Positions 1-12,400 are shown, counted from the stretch's first letter. The stretch: DNA of 45,115 nt from Stereocaulon alpinum (GCA_018257865.1 JAEUBA010000148.1:1-45115), one strand, 5' to 3'. A program made the numbers and translations. The notes: a model not told the origin generated them from the letters alone.

Positions 1-2140
1 TAGTTAGTATTAGAAATAATATTATAGAGCGCTTAGTATAATATTAAAGAATATAGTTAAGAGTTACCGGTATTAAGGAGGCCTAGGGTATAATCCCTAG
101 ACTAAAAGTAATTATATTATTAAAGATAAGCGGGAGTTTTTATCTAGGTACTATACTATAGTTTCTCTTACAGCTAGGAAAGGTATACTACGTATACTAT
201 CTACTAGTTTCACAAATAATATAATAGAATACCCTTATTAGTATATATAGATACTAGAATAGGCGTATAAACCAATTAATTAACTACTTAAGGTTATCTT
301 TTTCCGTATATAGCTTAGCTTTTAATATTTTTAGGAAATTACGGGAGTTAACCCGTTAATTATAGTTATACTTCTAGTAGTCCTTTCTTATTACTTTAAA
401 TAGTCCTACTCCGTCCTATAGCGCGTATTCTAGAATTACCTTAATATAGTTACTAATAGTTCTTTCGTAATACTATAGTAGTTTCTTAAACATTTTATCC
501 TATATCAACCTATATTCGTTATATATTATACTAAACCGTTATAAGAACTCCGTTATATTACTTCCGCTAAAGTATAAGGCTCCGGGAGCACCTAGAAATA
601 GTATTAGTAATAGTATCTAACGCCTAGTAAACGCTATAGGAATTAGTATAGCTAGTATAACTAGTATAACTAGTATATCTAGTTTATCTTACGTTAGAGG
701 TAGCGGCGGTAGTAAGGTAGAGGGGGAAGAGGATAGGGTATCTACGGAGGGCTTAAGTAATATCTTTAAAGTAGAGGAAGAATCTAGTACTAACGATTTC
801 GACTTCCTACTTACTAAGTACTACTAGTCTATAGGTCTTTTACTTAAACTTATCCTATAAAATAAGAATTCGTTAATAGCGAGCTAGAGAATTTATAGAG
901 AACTTATCGCTATAGAGATTAGCTACTAAATTAGAAGTAATAGAGAGATAATAATATATAATAATATTAACTTAACTTCCTAAGATAACTATAAATACTA
1001 TTATTCGCCTTCTTTTTAGGATTCCTATTATTCTTAAGACCGCTGCGTCTATTAATCCTTCTTATCTTCTTAAACCTAATATTCTAGGCCTACCTACCTT
1101 CCTCTCCTCCCTATTAATACGCTAGCTCCTAACGACCGACCCCTAATACCCTATTTTCGTCTAACGTTTATTTTCTACTACTATTTTAATCCTTATCTTC
1201 TTAAGACCCTAAAGACCTAACAGCTAGCTCCGTTACTAAATTAGTAATATTAACACGCCTTCCGTTAATAGTACTAAGAACTAAAAAGTATATTCGCTAA
1301 TTATAATTTTATTTTTTAGGGTTAGAACGTTTCCCACCGCTAAATTACTAAATTACTAAAAAGAATAGTATATATAGACTATATACCGCTAATTTACTAA
1401 ATATATCTCTTTTAAAAGATAGCCCCGCCTTCGGCTCTAATATAAAGGTATAGGATTAAGGGCGTTAGTTAAGAGAATATAGTAGTAGAATAGTAAGTAT
1501 AAGGATACTATATATAAGACGGAGGTAGAAGCGAATAAGACGGAGGTAGAATTAAATAACTATAAACCGTAACGAGTATCTATTACTAGAATAATTATAT
1601 ATAGAAAAGAACGTATATATTCTAAGATATAGTAATATTCGTTACTATATAAAGGTCTCCGAAGCTAAGCCTATACTAACTAATCGCTAACTAACTAACG
1701 TCTACTAACTAATTACTATCTAATACCGAAATACCCGCAGCTGTACTATCTATACTACTATACTACCCTATCTATACTACTATAGTGTTACGGGTAAACC
1801 CCGTAAGGTCACGAGCAAGGCACGTGATAGGGTTAGTAGGTAAAGGACTATTAGGAGAGGACCTAGTAATATAAGTGATCTGGGGTATATTAGGCAGATT
1901 ATAGAGTAATATAAGTAATCTAGGGTATATTAGGCAGATTATAGAGTAATATAGTAGATATAGGGCTAGATCACCTAGATTATATTAGGGCTTAGTATAA
2001 TTAAGGTGAATATATAAAGAAGGGTTTTCCTTTAGTAGAATATTTTCTTATCTCCTTATATTTAACTTATATAATAGAGAGGAGTCTTAGCTTAAGATAA
2101 TTTAACGACTACTTATCTCTATTACCTTCTAGTGCTTAAT
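1..2140. repeat. RIP-mutated AT-rich repeat block, left edge
   Basis: No open reading frame survives here. ATG is nearly absent and TpA dominates, as expected when CpA is converted to TpA on both strands. A 40-bp unit is repeated twice in tandem at 1867-1946; the second copy differs mainly by G-to-A changes, which fits RIP. From about 1786 the sequence starts TGTTACGGGTAAACC and runs to about 2140 with less mutation, so it could be a long terminal repeat or a solo LTR. I found no partner LTR or target duplication, so that is only a suggestion. The family of the rest is not recognisable. The block ends near 2140, where normal composition resumes. Confidence 0.7.
1867..1946. repeat. 40-bp direct repeat, two copies
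   Basis: Two adjacent 40-bp copies (1867-1906 and 1907-1946) share the core GGTATATTAGGCAGATTATA. The differences seen are GTGATCTGGGG against GTAATCTAGGG, both G-to-A transitions in TpG context. A third partial copy may begin at 1947. Confidence 0.8.
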
Positions 2141-2208
2141 ACACTGTGTGATTTACCCGCAGGAGTTAAACCACCCCGTTACATATAGTACTTCGCTAAG
2201 GATTTATC

Positions 2209-3041
2209 CTAGAAACCGTGGGATGTCTCTACTGTCATTTCTCCTTGTGTTAGAAGATCTAGTATTAGGTTCGTTTCGAGATTTCGGCCCGTTTCGAGAT
2301 TTAGGTGCGTTTCCCTTTGGAGGTCTCGTTCCGCCTCCATGAGTCCGCTGTGCAAGTGGCGCATAGTGCGTCGTTCTTTCTTTTCGGCAAGGTACTGCGT
2401 CTCAAATCTACCCTCGGCTCGAGTGCAGCACTTTCTCCCGAAGGCTGCTTGCCTGCTCATTCGTTCACTATAGAAGAGTTAGCATACACTTATAAATTTT
2501 GAACAGTAGTCGCAGTGAACCCATACAGCTCCTTAAACTCTAATCTTTGCTTATTCTGGGAATCCATATACGTAGCCAGCAGTACCAGAGTAAGGAGGAG
2601 TTGCATGTTGGATTTGGCAGCGTCGAGAAATGTTTTCAGGAAAGCGAACTCGGATTTTCCGAAGTACCACCGAACTCGGCCGACGCCGCGCTGGATTGTA
2701 GAGTAACGGCTATTTGGATCCAGCGACGGCAATGTCTCCGAGAACTTCCCAATCCGCCTTTCTACAAGTTTGCTTTGACGAATAATCTGAGTTACCAGAT
2801 CAGGCCGTGTAATGATCCTCACAATGGCCGATGCCTTGCTCCGGTCGGCATCGAGCTTTCCCATGACCGAAGCAAAAGCCGTGAGCAGACCGGAGAATAT
2901 GTTTACCTCAGAGGCGATGATTTCGATGTCGTCCTTTGCATATGATAGCGTCTCAATGGTGTCGGCGAGCTTCTGTCCAATCGTCACACACGCTCCGGCA
3001 ATGCCGATGATGGCGGCGATTGTTCCGACAATTTCTGCCAT
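2209..3041 (-). CDS. Helo-like N-terminal domain protein (fungal STAND/heterokaryon-incompatibility type), 257 aa
   Basis: Two exons are inferred: 3041-2527 and 2467-2209. The 59-bp intron (2468-2526) has donor GTATGG, a perfect CTAAC branch point and acceptor TATAG, and splicing keeps the frame (phase 2). The start MAEIVGTIAAIIGIAG was preferred over an upstream ATG at 3152 because a hydrophobic segment beginning this way is the usual N-terminus of fungal Helo-like N-terminal domains (residues 1 to about 165). These are often the signalling end of NACHT or ankyrin proteins. Here no NTPase or repeat domain follows. Exon 2 gives about 86 basic and acidic residues rich in E, R and L (around residues 195-240), possibly coiled coil, and then stops. 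It may be a stand-alone regulator or a remnant. The upstream side is a tandem array of transposon ends. The domain call rests on recalled family pattern; the structure is well supported. Confidence 0.62.
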
Positions 3042-3129
3042 AGATCTAAAAAGATGATAAGGAGGTACGCCGATACTTGGCCGCTCGCTCTGATGAAAAA
3101 AAAAACCAAAATATAAAAGAGCCATGGGC

Positions 3130-3490
3130 CGTACCGCTTTTTGCAAGAGCATTGGCGGGGACGCTAACGCGCATTCCCGAGCACCCCACCACGCACCAAA
3201 TTTTGCCGGTAGCAGTGGTAGCAGTAGATGTATGCGTTGTCCCTACAGTAGTGCTTACTGCTTTTTGCAAAACCATTGGCGGGGACGCTAACGTGCCCCG
3301 AGCACCCTACCACGCACCAAATTTTGCCGGTAGCAGTAGTAGCAGCAGATATATACGTTGTCCCTACAGTAGTGCTTACTACTTTTTGCAAAACCATTGG
3401 CCGGGACGCTAACGCGTATTCCTAAGTACCCTATATATACCAAATTTTGCTAGTAGCAGTAATAGCAGTAGATATATACGTTATCCCTAT
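3130..3490 (+). repeat. About three tandem 118-bp units resembling the ends of the 4-kb Tc1/mariner element
   Basis: Each unit contains CATTGGCGGGGACGCTAACG (third copy ..GGCCGGG..), then a stretch ending near a CCAAATTTTGCCGG-type motif and a (GTAGCA)-like run. Units start near 3150, 3268 and 3388. The same order of blocks occurs in the terminal inverted repeats at 24944 and 36874, where the CACCCCACCACGCACC segment appears as its C-to-T converted form. Units 1 and 2 are nearly unmutated, while unit 3 is heavily C-to-T converted and leads into the AT-rich block. Minus-strand ORFs of 76-77 codons here are repeats of one another and are not genes. Confidence 0.75.
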
Positions 3491-4660
3491 AGTAGTACTT
3501 ATATAGTCGTTCTAAAGAGGTAAAGATAATACTACCGCTGCTAGATATATAGTATTTTACCCTCCTTAATACTTATAGCTTATAGTTTCTACTATCGCTA
3601 TTAGAAGAAAAAAGCTCTCTATATAAGTATTAAATAATATAGATAATAAGTAAGTTATTAAGTTATTTATAGAGAGAAATCTATATATATATATATTAAG
3701 CCGCTAGTCCTAAAGGAACGCTAGTTATATAAGATATATACTATAAGAATTTATATATATATATATAATAACTATAGTAGTTACTATTACTATTAATATA
3801 GTCTTTAGAAAGTATTATTCTAGTATATTTAATAGAAATACTACTATTATTAATAAAGAGCCTACTATAGTAGTATAGATAGGATAGTTATATACGATTA
3901 ATTATTAGATAGTAATTAGTTAGTAAAGACTTAGTAGCTAAGATATTTATAGAGTAACTATTATTACTATATCTTCTTATTATATATCTTTTTCTTTATA
4001 TAATTATTCTATTAATAGATACTCGTTACGGTTAATAGTTATTTAATTCTATCTCTATTTTATATATAGTATTCTTATACTTACTATTCTACTACTACTA
4101 TCTCTTAAGTAACGCTCTTAATTCTATACCTTTATAGTAAATATCTCCTTTAATATATATTCGGGTATATCTCCCTCTATAGATCTCCTTAGATTTAATT
4201 TACTTTAATAACTTAACTATAGATATTTAATAAGAAGTTCCTTTCTATTAAAACTAGTCTTATTTAAAGCTAATTTACTTTATCCTTAATACTCCTCTCT
4301 ACGAGCTCTAAAACTTAGAACTAGAGTATTATCTTATAGATACTATAAATCGTAATATAGTATTAGATTTCGATTTAAAAATTTCCTAACCCCTATATAA
4401 TAGATATAGTAGTAATATAATATTAACGAGTTATAGAACTTAGGTTTATAACTCTTTAAAATATTAGTAATCTAATTAGAGACTTATTAGTTATTAATTT
4501 AGAGGTAAATAATTCTATTACTATTACTATTATTATTATTAGATAGAATTATATATAGAGATTTATTAAGTATATATAGAGGCTTTAGTTAGCCCTAGCC
4601 CTAGTAAACTAGTAGTAAGCGAGCCTAGTTAAGTAGGCCTTATCTACTATAGTTTTCAGT
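3491..4660. repeat. RIP-mutated AT-rich block without recognisable gene
   Basis: Very high TpA, with almost no CpA or TpG and no ORF. Simple (ATT)n and (AT)n tracts occur, for example around 4510-4540. I could not identify the element family. Composition changes sharply between about 4640 and 4690. Confidence 0.7.
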
Positions 4661-4689
4661 ACTTATTCTAACAGTTCACATTATTCGAG

Positions 4690-7500
4690 ATGTTACCCTT
4701 CTCAAGACCTCGTAGTATATGATAGGTCTAAATGTCCCGTACTCATTCGCATCATTCCCAATAATAATCTCTCAATGCCCTCGCTTAGATCGCTGACAGG
4801 TCTGCCGCGAATACAAAAACTCCGAGAGCTGTGACAGTCTTTGGCGAGGGTTAAGCAAGAGAACATCCCGTACCTATCCGGGATTCGTCGATGTGTTCTT
4901 GATGTCTCTTGCAACTGAGTTCATAAAGAGGACGGTACTAGGTACTTCTAAATCGTCTGGACTCGGAACTAGACGTTGACTGCCAATGACTATCAGCGCT
5001 GATATCCTGCTCTGTCGCTCAATTCACAAGCTATTCTGCAAACATTCCCTAGCCTCAACGGACGAAACCCCCTGAAGAGTAAGCCGTAACGAGGCATCTC
5101 TGCATCCCACGTGCTTCGTAATCTAATACCGCAAGCAGGGAGGTCTGGTCGGAGATCTCGGAATAGTAAAATCTCGGGTGCTCCTTGTCGTAGCTGGGTC
5201 GCAAGGGATCCTCCATCGAGGATGCTGCATTTGGCGTAATACAGCAAGTCCTGGTATGCAGAAAGCATCGGAGAGCACGTTATCGACTGACACTCTGACC
5301 AAGTGTAGCACCTTTAGTATCGGGATTGCACACCTTATTAACAACAAAGTCCGTCCTGAGCTGGATTAGACCTCTCAATAAAGGTCTCATTGACACTTAA
5401 GTAGAGTTCTGACGGTAAAGCGACGAAGTAGAGGAATTGTGCTTAGTCAGTTGATGAGTATCCTAGACGGTTAATGCAGTCAATTGGGAAAGGCTGTCAC
5501 ACTACCTGCAATAAGATAGGAGCGTTTTCCCCCGCATAATACGGATTCCCTAATGAAATTTCCACCAATACATTTGGCCGGACTACATAGCAACATGTTA
5601 CTCTTCCCTGTATTGTGGGTTAGAAGCCGACGGTCGACCGAAGCGGTTCTATTGCGTGAGGATGGTTTATTGGTTGATAACGTATTTATTGGTCAAGCAC
5701 GCTCAATCTTCAACCAGCCCGCTTATCATCGGCATGTTTACTTCAATTGAACCAGTACTTTGACACCCCTATTTGTGCGCTTTGACCATGTGGCGATCAT
5801 CTTAATCTGTAACTTGTTATCCATCCTTTATCGTCTCCCAGTCCGATTCTCTGACCATGGTCGCCAAAGCCAAGAAGATTTTGCCATAAGCCAATCGCAT
5901 GGGAAAATGTGTACGACGCCCTTTCCGGAAATTTGTTGTTGATTCGGGTAGAGCTTGACATGATGTTGCTTTGAACGGAAGACTATAACGTGCACACCTT
6001 TCTGCAGGCCCTCGATAGCTTTGCGACACGCCACCTTAAATCAGGCTGGTCGATGAAACGATACGACTGTCCAAAGCAACAACTATAAAAAGTATCTGAC
6101 AAGGAGTATGCCGCAAACACCATTGAAGACAAGGATTCGTTCTTCCCCTGCGCACTCGTTTGCTATACACCAGGCACAGCCTCTTGGTCTGACTCAAGAT
6201 AACAGAGGCCTGCCGTACGACACTTCGGGGCGGGAAGGAGGGATTCAGTGCAAGTCATCTGATTCTATGGAAACCATGTTGCCGTGTTGAAAACACAGCT
6301 TCCGAAATAATGAAGCAAGATTGCAATCATTTGAGCTTGTTTGCGACCAGTCTTGATCATCGAAGTATACGGATCATGAGTTCAGACCTCGGACGGACTG
6401 GTTTGAGCAACTGGGTCTGTTAGTTACGTCAAGCTTGCAGCGCCGTACTACTTAGTATGAAGACGAGGACAAATGTATGCAGGCGGGTGCAGAAATCTAT
6501 ATGAATAGTGTCACAAGGTCAGGGACCTGGAAGGCGGAAGCGCAGTCTTACCCTAATCTCGGATTCCGTTATAGCCCGGCTGTTCAGCATACCCAAGTAC
6601 ACCGGTTCGATACGCTGCATTGGCGAACTAAGATCTATTATGATTTCAGAGGCTACTGCTAACCCAGATCATAATGGCTGCGAGCTCTATACGGCTTCAC
6701 TTTCCCCTCAGTCTCCAGATAAAAGACACCGCTTCAAAATATCTGCACCGTAAGGAGTCGACAATGTCAATTAGGCTATTTGAGCCCGAGAGCTTCTGAT
6801 AGCGTTGCAGCACCCGAGTCTTGTCGACCTAAGTGTGGCAGTCATAAGCCGATACTTGTCTACATCAAGGCCTTCAAACGAAAGCGTATATCCGTCAGCC
6901 TCGTTCGTGAAAGCGTTCGGAAGTAGAGACAGGGCTTCGGAGTTGCCACCAACGGATCTAACAGCTTTAAGAAGACGTCACGCAACGAGTGCCAGGAAGA
7001 TTCCTAACGCTCCCCCGAGCCCAACTCCATACACTCGAGGGAAGAGTCAGCTTGGGGGCGAGCCCCAACTGGGCTGAAAGTGGGTATGAACACGATCTCG
7101 GATTCGAGCCGGGGCTTGTTGACTATGTATAGCATCAATGCGCAGGGATTAGATTCCACGGAAAATACGAGTCTTGTATTGAAAGCTCTATGAAGGAAAG
7201 GAAACGTTATGGACCACGATGTGGATAGGTGCATGAATAGAGCCACCTTGAACGGGGCAGTATACTGCGCCAAGTGAGCTGTACTAAGATCAACTGCAGA
7301 ATGTTCGAATTTATAAGCGTTAATTGCTCACATCCGTAAGACTTCAAGACCATGCAAGATGGCGAAGATTATACCGCCGGAGCATTCTCATTCTCTCGTC
7401 ATTCCAATCTTGGATATCATTGACGTCTTCACATGACAAGGGAATGCGACACCGAACCAAGAGGAGCTATCATGCGTTTCATTGTAAGCCATCCCCACAA
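4690..7500. other. 2.8 kb of normal-composition DNA with no recognisable intact gene
   Basis: This stretch is not RIP-mutated, yet only ORFs under about 100 codons exist. The most protein-like are minus-strand segments. One is about 5310-4993, reading through MLSAYQDLLYYAKCS and FRDLRPDLPACG to LSDRAGYQR. Another is about 7050-6785, in which a hydrophobic GLGGALGIFLALVA is followed by a stop and then YTLSFEGLDVDKYRL. Both look like exons of degraded or fast-evolving genes, but I recognise no family and could not chain them with confident splice sites. The proximal promoter or 3' region of the kinase-like gene may also lie here. Confidence 0.45.
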
Positions 7501-7517
7501 CGAACCAACCCCCATCA

Positions 7518-8487
7518 TCATCGCTGTACGTGTTGCTCGGTACGAAACCCTTTCTTGAAAGTCTCCAACAACCCCGGAACATCCTGCACCCTCGTCAACG
7601 CCGCTCCAGCATAGCCGGCAGCTTGGACGCCATTCAAAGCCGCCCCACCCATAGCTGCACTCTGACACCACGCGAAGAGACTCCCAGCTTGAACAGATCC
7701 AATGGATGCCTGCCATGCCGCAGCCGCAGAACCAGCCGCCGGTCCCGCTGCGGTGAAACCAGCCCAACCGAGTACTGGAACTGCGAGGCCTGAAACGACG
7801 GAGAGGGTTATTCCAACTACTTGAATGCCCGTACGATAGGGGTGGGCTTTGGCGTAATTGGTCATTGCCTGTAGGATGCTCGGCTCTTCTGACTTGACTA
7901 TGAAGAGTCAGTAATGCTGTGTAAGAGGCTACCAATTTTTTAGTACCCCGTTTATTCAACGCCTGTGAGAACTCATCACTCCAACCCGAATAAATAAACA
8001 GCGAATTAGGCAACGAAGCAGCATCAGGCGGAAAGTCTCCATTGCTGAAGCGACGCTGCACCTCATCATCGGTCAAGCCTTCAAATGGCGGCGTACCAGA
8101 CATGATCTCATAGACAAGGCTAGCCATTGCGAACTTCTCGGCCCTCTGGATCTTTTGTTCATCGTCCAGCCCCTGTAGACTGCTAGATGGTATCTGGAAA
8201 CGAGCTGGATAGACTTCGTCCGCTGATGATGGACCTGCCGACAGTGGCACGGCGAGAGACTCGACAGATCCGTCTAGCTTGGCGAGCAAGTCCCATGAAC
8301 GGAGACATGCTTGTGATTCGCCAAAGTATTTCATCACTTCGAATGCCCATTTTGTTCGTGTCTCGGTCTCCACATCAGGTAGATCCTTGAGCGCGAAAAT
8401 GTCAGGTTCCTCGAACAGTGTAGTATCTGCATCTTCTTCGTCAATTTTGGAAACGCGGATTCGACAGGAAAGATGTACAGGCGCCAT
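7518..8487 (-). CDS. Degenerate kinase-like domain fused to an interferon-induced 6-16/ISG12-like membrane domain, 303 aa
   Basis: Two exons are inferred: 8487-7947 and 7888-7518. The 58-bp intron (7889-7946) has donor GTACTA, branch CTGAC and acceptor TCAG, and splicing restores frame (phase 1). An alternative acceptor nearer the ATG would break the frame. Residues 90-175 look like the C-lobe of a protein kinase (YPARFQIP, then a segment reading MASLVYEIMSGTPPFEGL), but no HRD or DFG catalytic motif is present, so it is at best a pseudokinase. Residues about 190-285 are rich in Gly/Ala and hydrophobic, with TAAGPAAGSAAAAWQASIG and AGSLFAWCQSAAMGGAA, the pattern of the Ifi-6-16/ISG12 family. 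This pairing is recalled from other ascomycete proteins. Membrane location is inferred. The function is unknown. Confidence 0.68.
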
Positions 8488-8863
8488 CGCAGGAAGCTTT
8501 TTCGCAGTCTTAAACCGAATAGCGTATTCTGTGGTTCAACACACAGTGGGATTCGAAAGGATTGAGCCGTCGGCGGGGTAGATTAAGGGGCATCATTATT
8601 CAGCCGCCCAGGGAATGCATGTACCCGTCAATCATGGACGAGGGGCTCTTTGATCGGTCATTTCTAGCCTTGGCATTCAACTTGACTCAGATCCATGCAT
8701 GATTGGGCGCACCACCGTAGACCAATTGAGTCCGACTGCTCGTACATCGTATTGCCTAAGTCTTGATTCCAAAACCATCAAAGAGGGTATCTGAGCGAGC
8801 CTCAGTCGGTCTAATATATTCGCGAACATTATACAAGTGGCGAGGTAGAGTCGTAGAGCGGTA

Positions 8864-9110
8864 CGGAGGCTAACACTAACTTAAAAGTCCTGGAACGGCG
8901 CTAGATTAATTGGTGTATCAAGTCCCTGTTCCCTAGCTCTAACTCTAGCTTCCCGCGGGAGCGCTGGAGGGTGGCCCCGTGTTTCCCCCAGCCGGGAGTC
9001 GCCTAGGGCAACCTCTTCAGCCGCCGGTATCAAAAGCTAGGATTAGGGCTCCGGCCTTCGTACTCTAAGATCATTAGCGCTGTTCCAGGACTTTTGGGTG
9101 TCAGCCTCTG
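8864..9110. mobile_element. 247-bp MITE-like element with about 35-bp terminal inverted repeats and TA target duplication
   Basis: The left end reads CGGAGGCTAACAC and continues to AAAAGTCCTGGAACGGCGCT. The reverse complement of the right end reads CAGAGGCTGACAC and continues to AAAAGTCCTGGAACAGCGCT. The ends differ by a small indel and a few transitions. TA flanks both ends (8862-8863 and 9111-9112), the target duplication used by Tc1/mariner elements. There is no ORF inside, so it must be non-autonomous. The inverted repeats do not resemble those of the 4-kb element in this window. It lies between the kinase-like gene and the 3' end of the HAK gene. Confidence 0.72.
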
Positions 9111-9467
9111 TACACAATCGACTATTGCCCATAGATCGACAAGCCGGACGACTTCATCCGGAACATCTAAGTCGCAGAGAATTAGTTGGTTCATCGGGGA
9201 ATATCAGGTCTGTGATCGGCTTGCACAAGCACCAGGAGACTGGTGCTGATAAGCGCTCTAGTGTGAGTGGGATGCAAGCGGAGGCGATAACATTGCCATC
9301 TGTTCTTATCGTCATTCATGTGCACGTTAAATAGTTACTCTCTATGACACATTCCAGTCTCTAACAAGTATAAGTTGACATGTATCGCAAAGCATCAATG
9401 TCCCCCGCTCTGGAAAACCACCGAACGTACTGCTCTAGCAAGGCAATGATTTTTGCCCTCCATCCTG

Positions 9468-12400
9468 TCAGATAACCTTAACAAATCCAATCTCCACCAA
9501 CTTCTCAACATCCAAATTCATATTTGCAACTCTGCTGCCAGTATTGTTCCTCAACCACAAGAACATAGCCAACGCAAGGGTCCTAAACCAGCCGCTAGCG
9601 TTCCGGGCATGCGCGATCCGCATTTGTTCCTTACCCACGATACAGACAAGCTGATCCTCATATGCGGTTTGAAGATTTGCAAGTCTCTCGCGGACGGCAG
9701 CTTGCTGGGCGCGGTGATCGACGGGCATGGAAGCAGCAGCCGCATGAGTGGGTGGGGTAATAGATAATGACACCGACTCGTCTGAGCTGCGCTCGAGAAG
9801 TGCGCTGCCAGTTTCTGAACCCTCACGAATGATAAAGGCACGCAGGCTCTCAAAGATCTGGTGGCCGAGGTTACTAGTCATGATATCATCGGTATAGCCG
9901 TGACGGATTGTGACCCGGTATATATTTTGCAAAGCCATTCCTGGGCCAGCGAGCGGGAAGCAGCGAGAGACACTGAATCTGTCCTCGGGCGCTACCGTGG
10001 GGCAGGAGAGAGGTCGAATGTGGAAGAAGACAGCTACTGCCGGTGTGGCTTGGAATTTCTGCAGGAAGTGCACGAAGACAGTTGGCGTGCCGGTTGGACT
10101 GCCGGTCTTGTCGAAAAAGACGCCGATTCCACGAAGATGGGAGATGGGAGCTCCACCCAGCGCTGGCGCAAGGCGTAAGATGGACGTGCTGCCTTCTTTC
10201 TCCTGGTCAGTAGGACGTTCATTCAACAGATGCGAAGGTGGAACGTTGTCCTCCCCTTCGGCACGCCACTGATTTTCCTTCCCGTAGCGCCAGAGGACAA
10301 AGACACTAGATAACAGCACGGCAAGACACAATGTGAACCAAGCTCCATCCGGTACTTTAGTTAGAGCCGAGGACAGGTAAACCCAATCGAGTAAGCCGAA
10401 GATCAAGAATCCAGCTAAGACAACAAGAGCTGGAAGACGCCAAATCATGAGGGCTACGAGGGAGACAAATGATGTTGTAATGAAGGTGACCAAGACAACA
10501 CACGTGCCGTAAGCTTGTCCGAGCTTGGTCGTCTGATGAACAAGAGGTCAGTCCGTGGTGGCGCCAGTAAAAATTTCGAGGAACTTACATTCTTATATGC
10601 AGTGGTTACACATATCGTACCAATCATAAGAATCCAGTTGGCCCATGGGATATAGATTTGTCCGTGGAAGATCTTCGACGTATGCTTGACTTTGATTTGC
10701 GGGAAGTATGACAACTTGATAATTTGTGAGAGAAGCTGTGCGAGTATTAGTGGCCGATCGCGTAAGGGACGGATGGCGACATTACCTGAAACGTGCCTGT
10801 AATCATCGTCTGACTTGCAACAATTGCCGCCAAGATGGCCACGACCAAGCTAGGATAGAACATTCCCGGGGGGGTTGAATTAAAGAATGGATTTGAATAG
10901 GCCCCTTCGTTGGAGCTGATGTATGCGGCTTGGCCGATATACTATATGACAATGAGCGAGATGGACCCCACATGAATGGCTATGATAGTACGAACCGCTA
11001 TCAAGAGGCAAGGGTAGGCGAAAAACACCCATGAAAGCTGAATGGCACTGTACGGCGAATTAGCTTATGCAAGAACGACCGAGTCGAAGAGCGGATCTCA
11101 CCTTCTAGTGAAAGCACCGAGATCGGCAAACAGAGCTTCGACACCTGTGAAGGCAAGCAGCAAACCACCAAGTGACTTCCATCCGTTGGTCTTGTTCCTT
11201 ACAAAAAAGGCTCCAGCATAATAGGGAGAAAATGCTTTCAAGACTGTGTGGTCGAAATGCACCAGGTTCTGAGATCGTTAGCCGCGAAAAGCATATACGA
11301 CACAATTATGTATAGCTCACATAAATGCCAAAGCTTAGGTTGAAGGTAAGCCAGATGATGACGATTGGAGCGAAGAGAGTACCGATCTTTGAGGTACCCA
11401 GAGGCTGGATCAGAAACAATACGATAAGGATGGCACATGTTGACCCGAGAATGGTAGATTCCTTGATATTAGGGTGGATGACATTCAATCTGCGGATCTT
11501 ATCAACGACAACTCTTGCGGTTTACAGGCGAGATACCGATGTGTGCGAGCCCATCAGGAGTTTTCACACGCTTGCAGGTGTCCGATGCCTTGTGTCCGAG
11601 ATCACCGAGGAGATGAAGGCACTTACCCTTGGATGGCGCCTAGGACAGATTGGGCTGGTGTGAGGGCGCCATCTGCATGTCCGTCAACATTGATATCCTC
11701 CATGATGTGCACCAGGAGGCATACCAGCCATGACCAACGACACTCCAAAGACACCAATAATCCTGAGCAAAAATTTCAGAAGCCGACTGCTTTCCAAGAT
11801 TGACCTTGTGGTTTTGCTGCTCGTTTTCAGCTCTGATGTTCTGACTCTTTGCATCTTGATCGACCTCTGCTCCCGGGGGTCACGGCGGACTATGTTGGCC
11901 TAAGTCTCTAATCAGTCGATCCCCGCATGATATTTGAGAGTGCACGTACATAGCGCGAAAGCAGTGAGTAGATGGCGAAGGTTCCGCCTTCACCTTCATC
12001 ATCGGCTCTCAAGACAATCAAGACATACTTGATGGTGACCATAAGGGTCAGCGTCCAGATGATGATGGATAGAGCGCCGAAAAGATCTTCATGGCTGGGC
12101 TCCGAGGAGAAGGTAGAGGAGTAGACGTAGAGCGGACTGGTACCGATGTCACCGTAGATGACGCCAATGGATTGGTAAGCTAGCCTGTCGAGTACTGTCA
12201 GCATGGACAGTGTTCGTTTAAATGTGGGCGCCGACTAGCATACCATAGAAGGTATTTACCGGAGAAGTTCTAAGGCAAGATCAGCTCCCATGTTCATGTT
12301 CTAACAGGAATAGAGACCAACAAAAGTAATTTACCTGTTTCTTCGTCGTGTCCCTAGCATCAGCGTCCCCGTACCCAACTTCCATCTCCGACACACTTTG

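Noticed and set aside
1786..2140. Definite LTR call for the TGTTACGGG sequence
   Set aside because: No partner repeat, target duplication or adjacent polypurine tract was found, so it is mentioned only as a possibility.
3046..3412. Plus and minus ORFs of 76-111 codons
   Set aside because: They are produced by the 118-bp tandem units and repeat one another; no family pattern and no independent start context.
7429..8487. Single-exon 352-codon reading of the kinase-like gene
   Set aside because: After 7946 the frame turns into low-quality Trp/Ser/Arg-rich sequence, whereas splicing 7889-7946 gives the ISG12-like domain in frame.
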